A DNA stretch of 64,000 bases from Cyprinodon diabolis (GCA_030533445.1 CM060080.1:5026052-5090051), one strand, 5' to 3'; numbered from the stretch's first letter, positions 11,556 to 22,679 are shown. Numbers and translations: made by a program. The notes: generated by a model not told the origin, from the letters alone.

Positions 11556-12520
11556 GAGTATGAATGCACTGTTTAAAATCACACTACTGCATCTCAGTCT
11601 GATTTATTCCTGAACTTTGACTAAACCACTCCACAACGGTCACAAAACTGATAAACATTTTCTTTTTTTATTTTCTGGTTAAAAATTATCAATCTTAATT
11701 TCTTTCATCTGATGTCACACAGTAGATGGAGGGAAGGAAAGGAAACTGGCTGATTTTTCATGTGAAAATATGTCTGTTTTATGTTGTTGATTGCTCCCAT
11801 TATTCTAACAACAAAAAAAAGATTATTATGGACTGCCAAAGGCTTTATCAGTGGTGGGGAGGACTCCAACTTTTTTGTTGTAAGGTTGTTGTTAAATACT
11901 TGTTTATTTTGTAATGACTGTTATGCTATGTATATGTCTCAGGCTGACACTACTTCCACCACATTTTAAGGCTATCACTGACACAAGAAAGGACATCCTC
12001 TTGATAACCAGATCTGAATTTCCAAATTGTTCTTTTTGACAGTCCATAAAACATGTACCCATAAAGATTATCAAAATTGTAACTGTGAGTACGACTTTTT
12101 TTTGTTTTTAGTAAGTCATGCTTTTGACATTCGAAAATAATTTGATAGAGCTGGGGCTTTTTTCAGTGTTCAGTCCAATTTCTCACCTATAAGCAATAGG
12201 TTTAGCTTTTACTGTGACTCGAGGTTGAGTTATGCCAGATGCATGTACAATCCATGCAAGAAATCCATGCAGGGGGTATGTACAGGACAAACCACATGCT
12301 GTCAACAGTGAACTACACAAGGAACTACAAAACAAAGCCTTGTTCAAAACCCCTTTGTGCTGACAAAGAACAACAGCCATTTCTTTCTATGAATATTTTT
12401 CACAATCTGTTGATAGTGGTGATATTTATGGGTTAAATTACAGGATGGCTCTATACGTTTACACTTTGTGAACCCTCACCAGTATGAGCTGTTGCTTGCT
12501 TGCAAAGGTAACACACCTAT
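11556..12520. other. Unassigned non-coding sequence
   Basis: No gene or repeat is recognised. Overlapping 62-codon frames near 11726-11969 have no motifs. Confidence 0.5.
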
Positions 12521-12745
12521 GGGGAGTGGTCTAGTGGTTAGAGCAGTGCACTTGTGCTCTGAGAAGTACCTGGTTCGATCCACACAGCCTCCACTCTCGG
12601 TTCCTGAGCAAGACCCTTAACCCCACATTGCTCCTGGAGCACCGCACAAGGCAGCACACTGCTCCCTAAGGAAATGGGTGCAATGCAGAGGTGAATTTCT
12701 CCATGGTGAGATTAAGAAAGTTGAATTATTAATATTATTCTATTT
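12521..12745 (+). mobile_element. tRNA-derived SINE, nearly full length
   Basis: The 5' part carries RNA polymerase III promoter boxes in the right order: an A box (tggtctagtggtta, 12527-12540) and a B box (ggttcgatcc, 12572-12581). The body continues with cctgagcaagacccttaacc and ends with an AT-rich tail around ttgaattattaatatt. This head-and-body layout is a well known teleost SINE type. The tRNA part cannot be a working tRNA because no anticodon stem or acceptor stem is kept. Two further related copies occur on the minus strand in this window. Confidence 0.85.
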
Positions 12746-14430
12746 AGAAATGGTACGGAAATTCTGTCCACATGGACGCAGCAGGGAGCGATATGTAAGC
12801 CAAAAAAAATACTTAATTTAGCGGTGGGGACCTTGATGGCGTGTCAAACATAAATCGCACTAAACTGGATGTGCTCTCTTTCATTCATTTGGCTCAGAGC
12901 TCATCTGCTCAACTGTGACTTTCCTAGAGCTAGTTTACCATTACCTTTTTTAACATGGAAGGTAATTATGGATCAGTTCTTCTATGTGCCTTTCCTGTGT
13001 CTGCATCCGTCTTCTGCCCCCAGTCGGCCTCGGCAGAAGGCGAGATTGGTGTCGAGCCAAAGACACAATGCAAGTTAACAACTACTGTCGCCACATGCTC
13101 ATCCTGGAGAAGCGAATCCTCCAAAGTCAATGACGACGCAATCAGATGGCTCTCCTTAGATAAAAAAAAAAAAAAAACTTTTAACCAATCTGTCCAGATG
13201 ATCAGACTGAATTAATGTGCCTTGAGATGACAGGGGCTGTGAGTTAGCAGTACGTAAAATAACTGAACTGAATGGAAATCAGTCATTGATGCTGTTCTAC
13301 TACAGTATGTGTTTCTTTTTTAGATCTTTCAACTGCTTTCCCCTCAATAATTAAAAATATGACCTGAAGGCTGCTATTGTATTTATCTATTTCTGTCTAA
13401 AATGTAAAAGTAAGATTAAGAGAATAAAAAAAAGAGAGATCTGTAAAGGGAGGAAAATACACTTAACTTCATCCTTTGGACTTATTTGCTTAAACTGATT
13501 TGATGCTCCAAACCCTCCTAACTATGCAACGACCTCTTGGTGCAGATGAGGCCTGTAGATAACCTCATTCACTTTGTTTCATCAAAACATCTCCTGCCAA
13601 AGTAAATGACATTCAACAAAGCTGGTTTTCTGCTCTTTTATGTTTGTCAGAGTAAATGGACTATCAATGTAGGGTATAAACACTCCTCTATGCTAATGTT
13701 CCTCTGGGGTCTTTGATGGCACCAGTAGTATATGTGAAGTGTGTTTTGAAAAATTGCATAGGTAAGCCATCATAACAGCGAGAATGGGAGAATATTCACA
13801 CACTGTATCTCTTCTGCCGGAGGAGGGTTTGAGGCGGGTCCCAGAATTGGCAGATGTTGATCCATAGATGAGGAAATTGAAGCATAATTGAGGTGTGTTT
13901 TAAGTGAATTACAACAGACAGGACAAGAACTCCAAACAATGCTGTCCATGGCGGGGGTCCAGTTCACTACCAGGTGACATCAGTTGGCGTCGTTTCAGCA
14001 GTCCATTTATTTTATATTGTGCTCATTGTCCTGCAACATTCACTCAATCAAGTAGGTCTTTTTTGTGCTAGTAGTTCAGGCAGTCCAGGTGCAGTGTGCT
14101 ACTGAAGGCTTCCTGTCTCCAAAGAAGCCTTTTCAATATCTCTCCCGCCGCGGGTATTGTCATATCCCACAGCGCATTTGAAAAGAGGCAGCAGCCCTGC
14201 ATAAATGTCAGAGAAGTGACTTGTTTTTAACTCTTAGCAGGCACCAAATGTGTTGTCTGGCTTTGTGTGTTGGGGTAGGGTGGGGGCTGGGTACATTTGA
14301 GTGTGTGTCAGCAGGAGCATAAACACAGAGTTGTCTTCGAAAGCATCTCCTTGCTTCCCTGTTGTGTAAGGTAGGATTTACAGCATGGCGCCCCCTGTTG
14401 ATAAAGTTGTTTTGATGAGAAATTTGGGAT
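12746..14430. other. Unassigned, mostly unique sequence
   Basis: No gene is recognised. A poly-A tract lies near 13162-13176. The segment from about 13950 to 14230 is repeat-free and might be conserved non-coding DNA, but nothing proves it. Confidence 0.45.
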
Positions 14431-14433
14431 TTA

Positions 14434-15748
14434 AACCAGACGTACACTGTATGATTTTTTTTGTTGCAATTTTTGGGTTGATTTTCCAGTTGTGTGAGAA
14501 TTTTTCAATCCGGCCGACTTTCAGCCTGATCTTGTGTCGTGAATCGTGTAGTGTACAAGAGGGAACGAGGTGCGATCAGAATTGGAAGGTCGGGAGAAAA
14601 TCAAACATGTTTGTAATTCAGTCAGCTGTCATGGGCAAATCGCTCAGTGGGCATGCGCAAAAAAGGATTCTTTTTCTTCCTCCTCACAGACGAAAACACA
14701 GAAGCATGGTGGAGGTTGCGAGTAAATTGGAGTTCTTTCTGTAAAAATGAAAGGTCATAGTTGTCATGATCGGTTCTGAATTAAACCCACATGCAGAACA
14801 CTACAAAGGAGACTGATGAAAAGTTTAACAGAGTTTATTTGAGGTGGGTACAAAACTAGATAACCTTCAGGAAACAGGTCCGGGCTGGATACTCAGGCGT
14901 CTGCAGAGATGACAGTTTGGTTAACCAGATGGATTTGAGAAGTTGTTGAGATTTCAGTTTTACTCAGAAAATACCTTGGTTTGGTTCTGGCTTTCTTCTC
15001 TGAGGGAGGGAACTGGTTGGGTCCAGAGACTGTTGGTTTAGCAGAGTGCTCAGCAGCTGCAGCGTCTAACTTCTGACTGTTTGTCTGACCTTGGCTCTCT
15101 AGGGCAGGCAGGCTGGTTCAGGTTAAGCTCTCCCAGAGCTTCACACGAGAGACAGGTTTTCCTAGGAGCAAGAGGACAAGGCTGGTTAGAGTTAGGTTTA
15201 ACTCGGAGACAAAGTTCAAGATCTTAGAGGCTCAGGTTCGCTAACCAAACTTAGCTAACACTGCGGCGTCGAAGGAAGGTCTGGCAGCTGTTTAAGTAGT
15301 GGAGGTCCTCTAATGGGCTGACGAGCTCCAGGTGTCCTGGAGGGCTCCCGCCCAGAGGACCCACGGCGCACTCTGCTGGAGAAAGGTGGAACTTCTCCAG
15401 ATCCCAACAATAGTGGGCATGTTTACTCAGCCATGTCTTTGTCCAAATACGTCATTACCTTTTCTGTTTAGGGCGTTCAGCACGTTTCACACTAGTGAGC
15501 TTGATTTTCCTCTTCTACTTGTTTGGCTTCCGAAAAAATGAGTCTAAATAGCGCCATCTCACTGCAAAGCTGAGTCTGATGTGGTTTTAGATGTACAGTG
15601 TGAGCAGGTAGATTGCATTAGAGCGTCAGACCCAACAGTGTGAGAACATTCATCGTGAGATGTGATCTTTTAAACCCTGCTGTTTCGTCATACAGTGTGA
15701 AGTGTGGCTGCGTGCAACGATTGAAAATATCGCAGTGTATACCCAGCT
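14434..15748 (+). mobile_element. Harbinger-like non-autonomous element, copy 1 (interrupted)
   Basis: The left end reads aaccagacgtacactgtatg and the right end, inverted, AGCTGGGTATACACTGCG, the same termini as the copies at 19128-19605 and 30597-31276. The trinucleotide tta flanks both sides (14431-14433, 15749-15751), the TWA duplication expected for PIF/Harbinger. A solo LTR of 648 bp plus its 5-bp duplication is inserted in the middle; removing it leaves about 660 bp that line up with the other two copies in the same order. No transposase is encoded. Confidence 0.8.
14762..15409 (-). mobile_element. Solo LTR (Gypsy-like) nested in Harbinger-like element
   Basis: On the minus strand the sequence starts TGTTGGGATCT and ends CATGACA, i.e. 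TG...CA ends. Exactly atagt stands on both sides (14757-14761 and 15410-15414), a perfect 5-bp duplication as made by retroviral-type integrase. An AATAAA signal is readable on the minus strand near 14835. No internal coding region or second LTR exists, so recombination between two LTRs presumably removed the body. The ends resemble those of the LTRs at 17928-19065 and 33506-34294, which suggests related Gypsy families. Confidence 0.85.
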
Positions 15749-15751
15749 TTA

Positions 15752-17848
15752 GGTGAGACAAAGATCCCTTCCCTACGGTCGGCAGCTAAAGAGAATAATC
15801 CCAGGGCAGGTCACATGTAGAGCAGGCAGGCCAAAGCATTAGCTGATAATTTGGTGTTAATAATGCTATCCATGAATTTTCATTTACAAGTTGCGAGGAA
15901 AATTGCAAAACAAGTGCCAACCTGGGGCTAAATCGCCGAAATGGATTCTCACAGTGGCTTTAAGTTGGCTCACACAGTGTTTGAGGAGATTTTTACACCT
16001 TACAGCGCAGTTTCACACTTTTAAGTTCAAAGAAAATTTTTTTGTTGTTGTTGTTAGAGGTACAGCCGTGTCCCTCACAATGAAAGCCTTATTAGGTGTC
16101 TGCTTGCTTTAGCAGAGCAGCAGGACGATGAAACAAACTGATGACTATAACATGAGGGAGAAGACAAACAGAGTCCAGGCCAAAGAGGAAGCCCCAGAAG
16201 ACAAGCTGTGTCGAGTTCAGTTAGAGGATCCAAACAGTTTAGAGGGCAGAGCTGACAAAGTCCTATTTGTGCCCCATATTTCAGCCCACCTCTCCCACAT
16301 GCTCCCTGATGATGGCTCTCAGCACCGTGTTTACACATGTTCAAACTTTCCCACACAGACCTCTGAGGGAGAGGTGTCTCTGTGTTACATGTGGGTTAAA
16401 TGTAACTCACAAAAACCATCAGCCAACTTTGCTCCACGTGTAAGGTAATTCTCCCTCTGCAGCCCAACTGACAATACATGTAAGCATAGAAAGAGAGGGA
16501 AAAAAAATAAATCACACCAACCATCCTGGCTTTTCCTTCCCCTGTCTCCCACAGAATGCATTGCTGTTGGACACACCGAGCTGTACCCTGTGGTGAATGT
16601 TTCACATGCACCATCCAGTTAGCGGGGTATTTTTGTCTGTGTGAGTGGGCAGCGGTGTCACTCAGCGCGCTCCAAACGCAGCAGAGGGAGAGCTGTGAAA
16701 GCCAGTCACTAACAAGCAGAGATTCCCTCCCTGCATCCCACAGCCAGATGGCTAATCTCCGCAGAAAAAAGAAAGCATACTTTATAATCATATCTGAAAA
16801 TAAATAATTTAATAAATAAATACGGCAGCGCCATAACAATTTAAATGTCTTGTGGTCACAGGCTTCTTGCAATGAGGTGACAGCATCATAAAACAAAATC
16901 TTCTCTTGTCAAAATGGGCTCATAATTAGAGGCACGTGAGTGGCTTCGGTTGGGTTGCAAAGCAGACAGCATTGCTCCAGGCTGGCCCTGCAAATTGGAA
17001 TCATTTGTGTTTTTCGGGGATGTTGTTGGGTCAGTGTGCAGTCAATAATGGGTGAGAGGAAAAGAGAGACATTCTTATTTATTTATTATCTGTCTTCTTG
17101 TAAGAATGGGGAAGTATCCAAGGCCTCTTTCCAGCCTTTAAAAAAAGCCACCAGAAAAAAAAAAACCTAAACAGTCTCCTTATGACTAGCTCTGCCTGTG
17201 GCCGGGATGATGACAGGCTTGATTCCTGCTGGTGCCGTGCCAGTGAATTGCCCGAGGATGCCCGCAGGTATCTGAGCCTGCGCATCCATTAGCTACCTGT
17301 GTAGACCGCTCCTCTGAGATATACAGAGACTGATGTTTGCTGTCCCTTTTTACAAAGATTCCTCATCCACACACATACACTCACTCATATATACACAACT
17401 GAAAACAACCATCTGGTCAAGACTTGAAAACCACGCTGTTGCGGCCTGTGAACTCTCCCTGTCACTTGGCCTCATCAGACGATGCTGTCAGCACAACTGG
17501 CTTTTCCTTATTCCTCTCCTTCAGGGGAAAGAACAAACTGGTGCATGTTATTAAGCTCTGGGCTTTATAGACTAACACTGACTAGAGAAAAGAAAGGCAT
17601 CTGTATCCTGTAATAAATGTCAGGGTAAAAATCAGCGCTGATGAAATTTATGACAGTGTGTTTGTTTTGCTAGGAAATGTTGTAAATAACATAAGGGTGC
17701 TGAAAGACGATGATAGAGCTCATTATTTGTGCAGCTTTTAATCATATCAAACATAAAAGTAACATATTTTGCCCATTAAAGACATTTACTCTAAGATAAT
17801 AATTTTTGTTAGAACCCTTTTACACTACTGATAACAGCAGAACTAATG

Positions 17849-17850
<2 letters not shown>
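15752..17850. other. Unassigned sequence, parts possibly conserved non-coding
   Basis: No gene or recognised repeat. The frames of 100-166 codons near 16128-16896 occur on both strands at once and lack motifs. The stretch from about 16740 to 16930, around taataaataaatacggcagcgcc, has the look of conserved non-coding DNA, with no direct proof. Confidence 0.4.

Positions 17851-17852
<2 letters not shown>

Positions 17853-17927
<75 letters not shown>
17853..17927. repeat. (AT)n microsatellite, target of an LTR insertion
   Basis: An alternating AT tract broken by a single ctat. It resumes after 19065 as atatatatataaatatata, so the LTR element at 17928-19065 landed inside it. This is why its target-site duplication cannot be read. 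Confidence 0.95.
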
Positions 17928-17928
<1 letters not shown>

Positions 17929-18215
17929 GTCATTATGCGATGGTTTTACTAGCCCAAATGCAGACTCACAGACACAGAGGGAGGATTAAAAGTCCAATAT
18001 TTATTGGAACTCACAAGAAGCTGCAGGTTCAAGCTCAGACAGGCATGGTGGCACAGTTAAGACAACAATCCAGCACAGAGGGAAGCTAACACTCAGCTTA
18101 TAAAGGGAGAGCTTCCTTAATCAGCAGAATGGAAAACAGCTGTCCATGCTGAGTCCAAGCTCCCCAGGCATGGATCCAAGGCGCCCTCTGGTGGGCAAAG
18201 CCCCGGATCCTAACA
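17928..18215 (-). repeat. 3' LTR of the small LTR element
   Basis: The 288-bp repeat lies directly after the polypurine tract on the minus strand. It differs from the other LTR at only about seven positions by eye (e.g. tcattatg against tcatgatg), so the insertion is fairly young. An aataaatatt signal is readable on the minus strand near 17997-18006. Confidence 0.88.
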
Positions 18216-18384
18216 GTACCCCCCCCCTCAAGGGCGGATTCCAGACGCCCCAAAGAAAAAAAAACAACCCGCCCATGGAGGGCGAAAGGCGAACCAGGAA
18301 TGCCAGGAAGAGTCTCAGGTGGCCGGCCATGGAACCGGCAGCAGAGCAGAGTCTCAGAAGCTGCAGGGGCCTTGGAGGAGGACG

Positions 18385-18660
18385 TCACCTCCGCTTCAGC
18401 AGGAAGCACTGGGAGAAACACTGTCTCCGCTTCAGCAAAAAGCCCAGAAAAGGACGCCGTCTCCACTCCCGCTGCTCTGCAACAGGCTCAAACAGGTATG
18501 CCCACAACGGCTCCACATCCAGAGCAGAGGAAGCCGCCGACTGCGGCTCCGCATCCGGAACAGAGAAAGCCACCGACTGTGGCTCCACCTCAGGAACAGA
18601 GGGAACCACCGATTGTGGCTCCACCTCAGGAACAGAGGGAACCACCGATTGTGGCTCCAC
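18385..18660 (-). pseudogene. Proline-rich 12-residue repeat remnant in LTR element
   Basis: A 91-codon minus-strand frame begins with four copies of a 12-residue unit of the form EPQSVVPSVPEV, which comes from a 36-bp tandem repeat at about 18510-18660. It lies between the two LTRs, upstream of the polypurine tract. Fish Gypsy polyproteins often have such low-complexity proline-rich tails after the integrase, so I infer the end of a pol frame left after deletion of everything before it. The overlapping minus-strand frame 18098-18466 continues through the polypurine tract into the LTR. Plus-strand frames across the same repeat are shadows. Confidence 0.4.
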
Positions 18661-18777
18661 ATCCGGAGTCTCTGGAAAATGCAGAGCAGGCTCAGGGGTC
18701 TCCAGACGGCACAGAGCGGGCTCTCCAGGAGCACGTAGAAGGAGTCTGCTGGGCTAGTCTGTTTGGCTAGATTGTTC

Positions 18778-19065
18778 TGTCATGATGCGATGGTTTTACT
18801 AGCCCAAATGCAGACTCACAGACACAGAGGGAGGATTAAAAGTCCAATATTTATTGGAACTAACAAGAAGCTGCAGGTTCAAGCTCAGACAGGCATGGTG
18901 GCACAGTTAAGACAACAATCCAGCACAGAGGGAAGCTAACACTCAGCTTATAAAGGGAGAGCTTCCTTAATCAGCAGAATGGAAAACAGCTGTCCAGCTG
19001 AGTCCAAGCTCCCCAGGCATGGATCCACGGCATACCTCTGGTGGGCAAAGCCCCGGATCCTAACA
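18778..19065 (-). repeat. 5' LTR of the small LTR element
   Basis: Same 288-bp repeat as at 17928-18215 and nearly identical. On the minus strand it is the upstream LTR. The base run after its CATGACA end (GAACAATCTAGCC on the minus strand) is where a primer-binding site should be; no tRNA match was recognised. Confidence 0.88.
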
Positions 19066-19127
19066 ATATATATATAAATATATAAAGTGAATGTCAGGAA
19101 TTTTTCTGTCATTAGAGATTCTCCTAA

Positions 19128-19605
19128 AGCCGGGCTTACACTGTATGTTTTTTTTTTTCCCTTTTCAGGCCAATTCTCCAGTCGTGCAAGAATTTTTTGA
19201 TCGGGCCAACTTTCTACTTGATTGTGCGTCATGCAGTGTACAAGGGGGCGTAACGAGGGGCGATAAGCTGCTCACGACCACCTCCCGATCAGGAATCATG
19301 AGGTTGGGAGAAAAGCAAAAATGTTTGAAATTCAGTCGGCCGTCGTGGGCAAATTGCTCAGTGGGCATGCACAAACAAGGGTGATTCTTCTTCTTCTTCC
19401 TCTCAGACGAAAACACAAAAGTATGGCGGGGGTGCGAGTGAAATGGAGTTCTTTTTGTAAAAATTGACAGACCGTAGTAGCCACGTTTGTTCAGCCATGT
19501 CTTTGTCCAAATACCTTGTCGCCTTTGCTTTTTAGGGCTTTCGGGACACAAAATTGCTCTAGCTACATGCAACAATTGAAGATATTATACAATGTATGCC
19601 CCGCT
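19128..19605 (+). mobile_element. Harbinger-like non-autonomous element, copy 2
   Basis: The element starts AGCCGGGCTTACACTG and ends with the inverted match ...GCCCCGCT, with taa on both sides (19125-19127 and 19606-19608). The first 300 bp align with copy 1 (shared phrases such as tcagccatgtctttgtccaa), but the right part is shortened by an internal deletion. It has no coding content beyond chance frames. Confidence 0.85.
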
Positions 19606-19608
19606 TAA

Positions 19609-19888
19609 GTCTGTTTGGTGGATGAACACAAAGCTGATGATGATTTTAAAGTGGAAAAAATAAAATACACTTAGAAAACAGTAAAGTGTGGTGTTTATTT
19701 GCATTTATTCCCCTTTAATCTAAATTCAGGTAATTAACTGGCCTCAGAAGTCCCCTAGGCAGTGAACAGAAACTCTGCATGTAATTTATCTCCAAATGAA
19801 TCCAGCCGTTCTTTTTCTGCCCTCAGACATTAGTAAAATATATAAGCATAGTGAAGAATATGGAGTCAATTTTGTCCCATTATTCTTT
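19609..19888. other. Unassigned AT-rich spacer
   Basis: Nothing is recognised between the Harbinger-like copy and the RTE-tailed SINE. Confidence 0.5.
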
Positions 19889-20258
19889 GCTACCCACTGC
19901 TCAGTGGGGCAGTGGGTAGCACTGCTGCATTGCAGCAAGAAGGTTCTGGGTTCATTTCTGGGGTCTTTCTGCATGGAGTTTGCATGTTCTCCCTGAGCAA
20001 GCGTGGGTTCTCTCCAGGTACTCCAGCTTCCTCCCACAGTCCAAAAACATGACTGTTAGGTTGATTGGCTTCTCTAAATTGTCCTTAGGTGTGAGTGTGT
20101 GCATGAAAGGTTGTTTGTCTGTGTGTCTCTGTGTTGCTCTGCGATGGACTGGCGACCTGTCCAGGGTGGACCCTGCCTCTCGCCCATTGACTGCTACAGA
20201 TAGGCACCAGCACCCCTCGCGACCCCACTCGGGACAAGTGTGTAAGAAAATGGATATT
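19889..20258 (+). mobile_element. SINE with tRNA-like head and RTE-type tail
   Basis: The head (gcagtgggtagcactgctgc ... ggttctgggttca) keeps degenerate pol III A and B boxes. The body contains tgcatggagtttgcatgttc and tcctcccacagtccaaaaac, and the tail reads gactggcgacctgtccaggg ... gataggcaccagcacccctc, the highly recurrent teleost sequence shared with RTE LINE 3' ends. It ends in aaaatggat. The first bases form a perfect 12-bp inverted repeat (gctacccactgc...gcagtgggtagc), an oddity at the head. Confidence 0.8.
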
Positions 20259-20564
20259 CTTTAAAGAAATTCAAATGAAATGCTATACAGAAAAACTTCA
20301 GCACAAGTTACCATTTTTGATCACTTGCATACCTCTTACAAATGGAGCACCCCCCCATCCGCCAGTTCTGTCTAGAAGATTCATAACCAGGTTCAGCAAA
20401 GATAATACTACATGGTAATTGGTATTGACAAATTAGATGAGCCCTTCGATAATATCTTAACCACTGTAAAATTAAGCTGAAAAAAATCAACAAGTAAAAA
20501 ATTTGACAAGCTAAGACGAAAAGTAAAAAATGTAGGTGCCTGTATGAGCATTAATGCTCTAAGG

Positions 20565-21450
20565 CAGAGGTTTTCAACAGGGGGTTCACGACCCCTAGGG
20601 GGTCCGCAGAGGTACTGCATGGGGGTCGCAAAGTTTTGGTTAATTAGACTTATATTCCCCCCTGCAATATTTTCCACTAATTGAAATGTCTTTAAATCCA
20701 CATTAACATGAATTCAACACACTGTAGTAAACAGATAAATGAAGGCAGAAGATGTCTTTCCGTCATCAATGCAGATCTACGTTTCTGAGTAAAAATAAGT
20801 CAACTATCTGACAAAAGAGTGGAAATTAGAAGATTATATAAAAATGTTTTGTTATTGTTGTTCCAATAAGTCTAACAGTAAGAACATAAACATAGACTCT
20901 AGATTTTTTTAGTTCTTCAAAAAGTCAGAGAAAGAATATCAAGATTTGACGCATAAAATATCTAAAAACATGACTTATATTTTTAGATAGTCTTCAACAT
21001 AAATGACAAATGAACCAGAGAAAAGAGTTCAAACAGGTATAATAGTTGTAACCTAAACCTTTTTTTTTTATATTCCCCTTGCAATTTTTTCCACTAATTG
21101 AAATGTCTTTAAATCCACATTAACATGAATTCAACACACTGTAGTAAACAGATAGATGGAGGCAGAAGATGTCTTTCAGTCATCAATGCACACATTCAGC
21201 GACACACAGGAGCTCTTTCAAGCTGGACACCATTTCATTCACAGCACCTGTCCCATAAACCAGGAATCAGAAATACTTTAATAATCCCAGGGAGAAATTA
21301 GTTCCATTACATGACTCCATCTGTAATAGAGTGACTATAGAACCAGTTTGATAGAACACAATTTCATACAATATATAAAATTAGGGGGTCCCCGCTTCAT
21401 CTCGCCATCAGTTTGGGGCTCCTTAGCCTGGAAAACGTTGAAGACCCCTG
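20565..21450. mobile_element. Non-autonomous hAT transposon with exact 8-bp TSD
   Basis: The left end cagaggttttcaac and the inverted right end CAGGGGTCTTCAAC are hAT-type. The 8 bases ctctaagg stand on both sides (20557-20564, 21451-21458). The interior holds a direct duplication of about 100 bp (20672-20772 and 21089-21190, starting ccactaattgaaatgtcttt). It has no transposase: the frame at 20408-20701 on the minus strand crosses the element boundary and is chance. Confidence 0.88.
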
Positions 21451-21458
21451 CTCTAAGG

Positions 21459-21978
21459 TTAGTTTAGATAAAATTGGTTTCTTTCACTTATTTTATGAAT
21501 TTCTCATCAAAGCACTTTTGTTTTTGTTATTTTTAACATATAAAGGCAAGTGGCTGTTTCTGGTTATTACGCTGACCTTTGCCATCAAAATATACATTTT
21601 AAAAAGTTAGAAAAGTAATAAGGTATTTTCCTGTCCTCCAATAACACTTGTCTTGATTTTCTAAATATTTCACTAAGTGACATAGAGGGTTAACTAGAAG
21701 GAGGTGTTGAGAGTAACTTAACTATTTTCTCAGATTCAATATTTTTTTTATACATTTATTGTTTTCAAATGTTATTTCTTTCAAATTTCTCTTTTTCGGG
21801 TTGAATTTTACTTATTACATTCTTTTCAAATTGCCTCTCTTAGATGACATTCTCTTTGCTTTAAAGCCAATTAAAACACACATTTGACAACCTCATTGAC
21901 AAATAAAAATGCTTTTACTAACCAATAGAAAGGCATCTTCTCACTCCAAAAGGAAGCCCAACCCCAGAAGTGTATAAA
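21459..21978. other. Unassigned AT-rich sequence
   Basis: No gene or repeat family is recognised. Confidence 0.5.
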
Positions 21979-22147
21979 TCTATTTATTGTCCAACAATGG
22001 GGAATTTCACTCTGCATTTTGACCCATCCTCTTGTGGAGCAGTGGGCTGCCATTGTGTGGCGCCCGGGGAGCAGTGTGGGGTTAGGGGTCTTGCTCAGGA
22101 GCCCAGAGTGGAGGTTGTGGGCCCCCTCTCAGAGGCCAACACTTAGC
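21979..22147 (-). mobile_element. tRNA-SINE body and tail, 5'-truncated
   Basis: On the minus strand this has the SINE body (complement of ggggttaggggtcttgctca) and a tail with the complement of tttattgtccaacaatgggg. The tRNA-like head is missing or unrecognisable. It is of the same general SINE type as 12521-12745 and 52485-52622. Confidence 0.7.
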
Positions 22148-22675
22148 CTCGTGAGACCATCCTGATCTCGCGAGCTTTCAAGATTTCACTCTCCGTTGAA
22201 GAAAATTTGGAGCCGTTCACCAAACGAACGTCCAATCAACGTTGGCTTAGAGGCGGGTTGAGGTGTGACGCAACGAGAAGCGCGACAGTTCAGTCTAAAG
22301 AACATGGTGGCTTCAGCCGATGAAACTAGCGTTAGCGTGGCTATCGAGCAAGTTTTATCGGAATTACAGAGTATTTCTTCACTGAAAGAAGAGCAAAACA
22401 CTCTGGAGGCTTTTCTCAGAGGAAAAGATGTTTCGCTCTTCTCCCGACTGGTTTCGGCAAGAGTAGCCTGGCTTGTGGTTGTGTTTTCGTCGTCGCTGTT
22501 AGTACGTCATATGCTTCGTTGATCTGATTGCTTTGTTTGGCCCGTCTATCACCAACATAGGCCAATCAGCTAACCAGTATTTTCGCCCCTTCCCAAAATT
22601 ACTTCAACGGAAGGTTTCCAGATGGATATGCAGAGCAAATCCATCTGGCGGAGTCAGGTTAGCCAAAACTCCCCC
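22148..22675. mobile_element. Probable DNA transposon fragment carrying helicase exon
   Basis: This CpG-rich interval stands out from its AT-rich neighbours. It begins with a palindromic ctcgtgagacc...ctcgcgag segment and ends with ccatctggcggagtcaggtt, sequences I know as recurrent in fish genomes. Weak inverted similarity exists between the two ends, but no target-site duplication could be fixed. It encloses the helicase-like coding fragment described separately. Confidence 0.45.
22304..22522 (+). pseudogene. RecQ-like helicase N-terminal fragment, frameshifted
   Basis: The frame from the ATG at 22304 reads through SLKEEQNTLEAFLRGKDV, the pattern of a Q-motif-like segment placed ahead of the ATP-binding loop in RecQ/SF2 helicases. 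Immediately after KDV the open frame turns to nonsense, but shifting by one base from about 22430 gives ALLPTGFGKS, a Walker A motif of the helicase type. So a single-base deletion has broken the frame within the first helicase motif. Downstream motifs (DEAD box, motif VI) are absent. The context suggests a helicase gene carried by a mobile element rather than a host gene. An upstream in-frame ATG at 22265 is possible but the 22304 start is closer to the recognisable part. Confidence 0.6.
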
Positions 22676-22679
22676 AGGA

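Larger units (their letters stand above)
17928..19065 (-). mobile_element. Small non-autonomous LTR retroelement (Gypsy-like)
   Basis: Two 288-bp LTRs flank a 562-bp interior. On the minus strand each LTR starts TGTTAGGATCCGGGGC and ends CATGACA or CATAATGACA. A polypurine tract of G residues (complement of 18217-18228) stands just upstream of the LTR at 17928-18215, so that is the 3' LTR and the element runs on the minus strand. A primer-binding site next to the 5' LTR was not recognised. The interior lacks gag and pol and holds only a proline-rich repeated segment, so any movement would need proteins from a related full element. Confidence 0.85.

Noticed and set aside
12521..12600. tRNA gene
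   Set aside because: Only the pol III boxes are tRNA-like; no acceptor or anticodon stem, and the sequence continues into a SINE body. The same holds for 52560-52622.
16128..16896. Overlapping 83-166-codon frames on both strands
   Set aside because: No motifs, no homopolymer-free splice structure I could defend, and mutual overlap; chance frames.
18146..18770. Plus-strand frames of 139-203 codons in the LTR element
   Set aside because: The element runs on the minus strand as shown by its polypurine tract; these are shadows of the 36-bp repeat.
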